From positions 1-8,440 of the forward strand of contig CAIUGQ010000462.1 of the NCBI GenBank assembly GCA_903898725.1: a stretch of DNA of 8,440 nt, given 5' to 3'. The position numbers and the translations under genes are program-made. The stretch's first letter is position 1. Each line of letters starts with the position of its first letter. The stretch comes from an uncultured Burkholderiales bacterium. Lineage in GTDB: Bacteria > Pseudomonadota > Gammaproteobacteria > Burkholderiales > Burkholderiaceae_E. Below the pieces are notes generated by a model. That model was not told where the DNA came from. It saw only the letters and a program-made list of their open reading frames with translations, and made no database searches. This document shows positions 7,053 to 8,440 of the stretch, piece after piece.

Positions 7053-7068
7053 ATAGTTGAACCATAAA
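7042..7068 (+). promoter_or_regulatory. Candidate promoter for the TRAP operon
   Basis: TTGACG (7042-7047) resembles a -35 box and CATAAA (7063-7068) a -10 box. The spacer of 15 bp is short, or 16 if ATAAAG is used. The -35 overlaps the inverted repeat, which fits repression. Identified by eye only. Confidence 0.35.
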
Positions 7069-7082
7069 GTAAACGAATCCCC

Positions 7083-7087
7083 GGAGG
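7083..7087 (+). promoter_or_regulatory. Strong ribosome binding site for TRAP binding protein copy 2
   Basis: GGAGG, followed by AAA, lies nine bases before the ATG at 7097. It is among the best Shine-Dalgarno matches in the window and fits the high expression usual for a periplasmic binding protein. Confidence 0.75.
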
Positions 7088-7096
7088 AAAGCGACC

Positions 7097-8080
7097 ATGA
7101 CGCACACCACGATCCGCCGCAGCACGCTGCGCGCCGCCCTCGCTGTCGGCCTGGCGTGCGCCACGCTCGGTGCGCAGGCCCAGGAGATCACGCTGCGCGC
7201 GGTCAACGGCTTCCAGGAAGGCACCTACTTCGCGCGCAACTTCGAGCGCTTCGTGCAGCGGGTGAACGCCGAGGGCAAGGGCGTGGTGCAGATCAACTAC
7301 CTCGGCGGCCCGAAGGCGATCCCGACCTTCGAGCAGGCCAACGCGCTGCGCAGCGGCGTCGTCGACCTCGCCAACAGCACCGCCGCCTACACCGCGAGCC
7401 TGGTGCCCGAGGGCCTGGCGCTGAACTACACCGACAAGAAGATGGCCGACCTGAGGAAGGACGGCACGATGGAGTTCCTCAACTCGCTGTACCTGGAGAA
7501 GGGCCTCTACTACTTCGCCAAGACCGGCGAGGGCATCCAGTACCACATCTTCACGAACAAGCCGATCGACAAGGCGGATCTCACCGGCCAGAAGATCCGC
7601 ATCGCGCCGATCTTCCGAGACTTCTTCACCAAGCTCGGCGCGAGCGTCGTGCAGATGCCGCCGGGCGAGGTCTACACCGCGCTCGAGCGCGGCGTGGTCG
7701 ACGGCTACGGCTGGCCGCTGCTGGGCATCTTCGACAACGGCTGGCACGAGAAGACCAAGTACCGCATCGATCCGGGCTTCTACTCGCTCGAGCTCGGCAT
7801 CGTCTTCAGCGCGGCCACCTGGAAGAAGCTCACGCCCGCGCAGCGCGCCTTCCTCGAGAAGCAGGGCGCGATGCTCGAGGCCGAGCTCAACGAGATCTCG
7901 GCGAAGGACGCGGCCGCGGACATGAAGAAGCAGCAGGACGCCGGCATCCAGGTGATCAAGCTCGACGCCGCGCAGTCGAAGGCCTACCTCGCCGCGGCCT
8001 ACGGCTCGGCCTGGGACGGTCTCGTCAAGACCAGCCCGGTCCACGGCCCGAAGCTGCGCGCGACGATGGAACCGAAGTGA
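7097..8080 (+). CDS. TRAP transporter solute-binding protein, DctP family (copy 2)
   Basis: A 327-residue exported receptor. The signal peptide has Arg7-Arg8, a hydrophobic stretch (13-24) and an AQA cleavage site after Ala28, leaving a mature part of 299 residues, the same as copy 1. The mature parts align without gaps at about 72% identity by hand count. The carboxylate-binding Arg (Arg168, KIRIAP) and the block EVYTALERGVVDGYGWP are conserved. Differences cluster at the surface-like C-terminal helices and at a few spots such as Tyr/His, Arg/Pro and Phe/Gln in the segment before the key Arg (QYHIFTNKPIDKADLTGQ). This copy is followed at 49 bp by the DctQ-type gene, so it is the receptor of a complete TRAP system continuing to the right. 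The ligand is probably an organic acid similar to that of copy 1. Confidence 0.94.
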   Translation: MTHTTIRRSTLRAALAVGLACATLGAQAQEITLRAVNGFQEGTYFARNFERFVQRVNAEGKGVVQINYLGGPKAIPTFEQANALRSGVVDLANSTAAYTASLVPEGLALNYTDKKMADLRKDGTMEFLNSLYLEKGLYYFAKTGEGIQYHIFTNKPIDKADLTGQKIRIAPIFRDFFTKLGASVVQMPPGEVYTALERGVVDGYGWPLLGIFDNGWHEKTKYRIDPGFYSLELGIVFSAATWKKLTPAQRAFLEKQGAMLEAELNEISAKDAAADMKKQQDAGIQVIKLDAAQSKAYLAAAYGSAWDGLVKTSPVHGPKLRATMEPK

Positions 8081-8129
8081 CCCTCGACCTCCTGCGCGCC
8101 GCGATGCGGCCTCGGCCCCGCGTGGCGCG

Positions 8130-8440
8130 ATGAAGGCCTGGGCGAGGCTGATGCAGGCCTGCGGCGCGTCGGCGGCCGCGATCCTCGGCCTGGTGACGGT
8201 GGCGGTGGTCTGGGACGTGGTGGCGCGCAACCTCGGCGCCCGCAGCCTGCCCTGGATCGTCGAGGCCACCGAGTACGCGCTGCCGCTGGCGACCTTCCTC
8301 GCCGCGCCGTGGCTGATGTTCCGCTACGAGCACGTGCGCCTGGACCTGCTCGCCACGAAGCTCTCGCCGCGCAACCTGATGCGGGTCGAGCGCGTGACCG
8401 CGGCGATCTGCCTGGTCGTGAGCCTGATCATCGCCTGGTA
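8130..8440 (+). CDS. TRAP transporter small permease subunit (DctQ type), 3' end outside window
   Basis: The first 103 residues are visible; the family normally has about 150-200. A first membrane helix spans about 13-31. It is followed by the typical segment RNLGARSLPWIVEATEYALPLATFLAAPWLMF (only its landmarks matter: Trp then Glu-x2-Glu-Tyr, then Thr-Phe), a His-x-Arg-x-Asp after the second helix (EHVRLDLL), and the start of a third helix near 88. DctQ proteins are four-helix inner-membrane partners of the large DctM permease. The start at 8130 is the only in-frame ATG, GTG or TTG between the previous stop and the conserved region, although its ribosome site is poor. A DctM gene is expected to the right. 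Confidence 0.85.
   Translation, partial: MKAWARLMQACGASAAAILGLVTVAVVWDVVARNLGARSLPWIVEATEYALPLATFLAAPWLMFRYEHVRLDLLATKLSPRNLMRVERVTAAICLVVSLIIAW

Larger units (their letters stand above)
6993..7096. promoter_or_regulatory. Divergent control region between the ligase/SDR and TRAP operons
   Basis: A 104-bp gap between two start codons pointing outward. The stretch 7040-7080 is clearly AT-richer than the rest of the window. It holds nested inverted repeats and TTGA repeats at 7042, 7049 and 7057. Its compactness means that any regulator bound here would probably affect both operons, tying uptake to CoA activation. Confidence 0.7.

Noticed and set aside
6341..8269. A 642-codon minus-strand frame opposite TRAP copy 2 and into the ligase
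   Set aside because: It has no recognisable domain and a composition typical of antisense frames; both real genes have full sets of motifs.
1..8440. Mobile element, integrase, CRISPR array or tRNA
   Set aside because: No transposase-like protein, terminal repeats, spaced repeats or tRNA-like fold was seen; composition is uniform apart from the two promoter islands.

Overview
The window is very GC-rich (low-to-mid 70s percent by eye) and densely packed with metabolic genes of a proteobacterial type. The gene mix suggests a betaproteobacterium, most likely Burkholderiales: a Rieske oxygenase, a V4R sensor domain, an opine-type dehydrogenase, an AMP-forming acyl-CoA ligase, and TRAP-transporter binding proteins in multiple copies. 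This assignment rests on gene content and composition only. No RNA gene, insertion sequence, integrase or CRISPR array was seen, and no transcription regulator is encoded here.

Layout. (1) Minus strand, 1284 to 1: a small V4R-type ligand/metal-binding protein, followed 11 bp later by the alpha subunit of a Rieske non-heme iron oxygenase, which runs off the left edge. (2) A divergent control region (1285-1451) with an AT-rich island carrying a perfect 9-bp direct repeat over a candidate promoter. (3) Plus strand, 1452 to 4595: an opine/nopaline-dehydrogenase family enzyme, a 3-hydroxyacyl-CoA-dehydrogenase family enzyme (ATGA overlap), and a TRAP periplasmic binding protein. (4) Minus strand, 6992 to 4600, meeting the previous operon head-on with 4 bp between them: a CaiC-like acyl-CoA ligase and an SDR oxidoreductase (ATGA overlap). 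(5) A second divergent control region (6993-7096) with nested inverted repeats. (6) Plus strand from 7097: a second TRAP binding protein, then a TRAP small membrane subunit (DctQ type) that runs off the right edge.

Reading the genes together, this looks like a catabolic locus for an organic acid. One or two TRAP systems would capture an anionic solute. The ligase would activate an acid to its CoA thioester, and three NAD(P)-dependent dehydrogenases and a Rieske oxygenase would modify it. The substrate cannot be read from sequence. The two binding proteins are close paralogues: their mature parts are both 299 residues and align without gaps at about 72% identity by hand count. They lie on either side of the inverted ligase/SDR pair. 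Only the second is followed by a membrane subunit, so the first may be an orphan receptor sharing that permease or serving another. The least expected points are the pairing of an opine-type dehydrogenase with a 3-hydroxyacyl-CoA dehydrogenase relative that lacks the canonical catalytic Asn, the stand-alone V4R protein with a phenol-sensor-like cysteine pattern beside a Rieske oxygenase, and the repeat-rich operators in both divergent regions.
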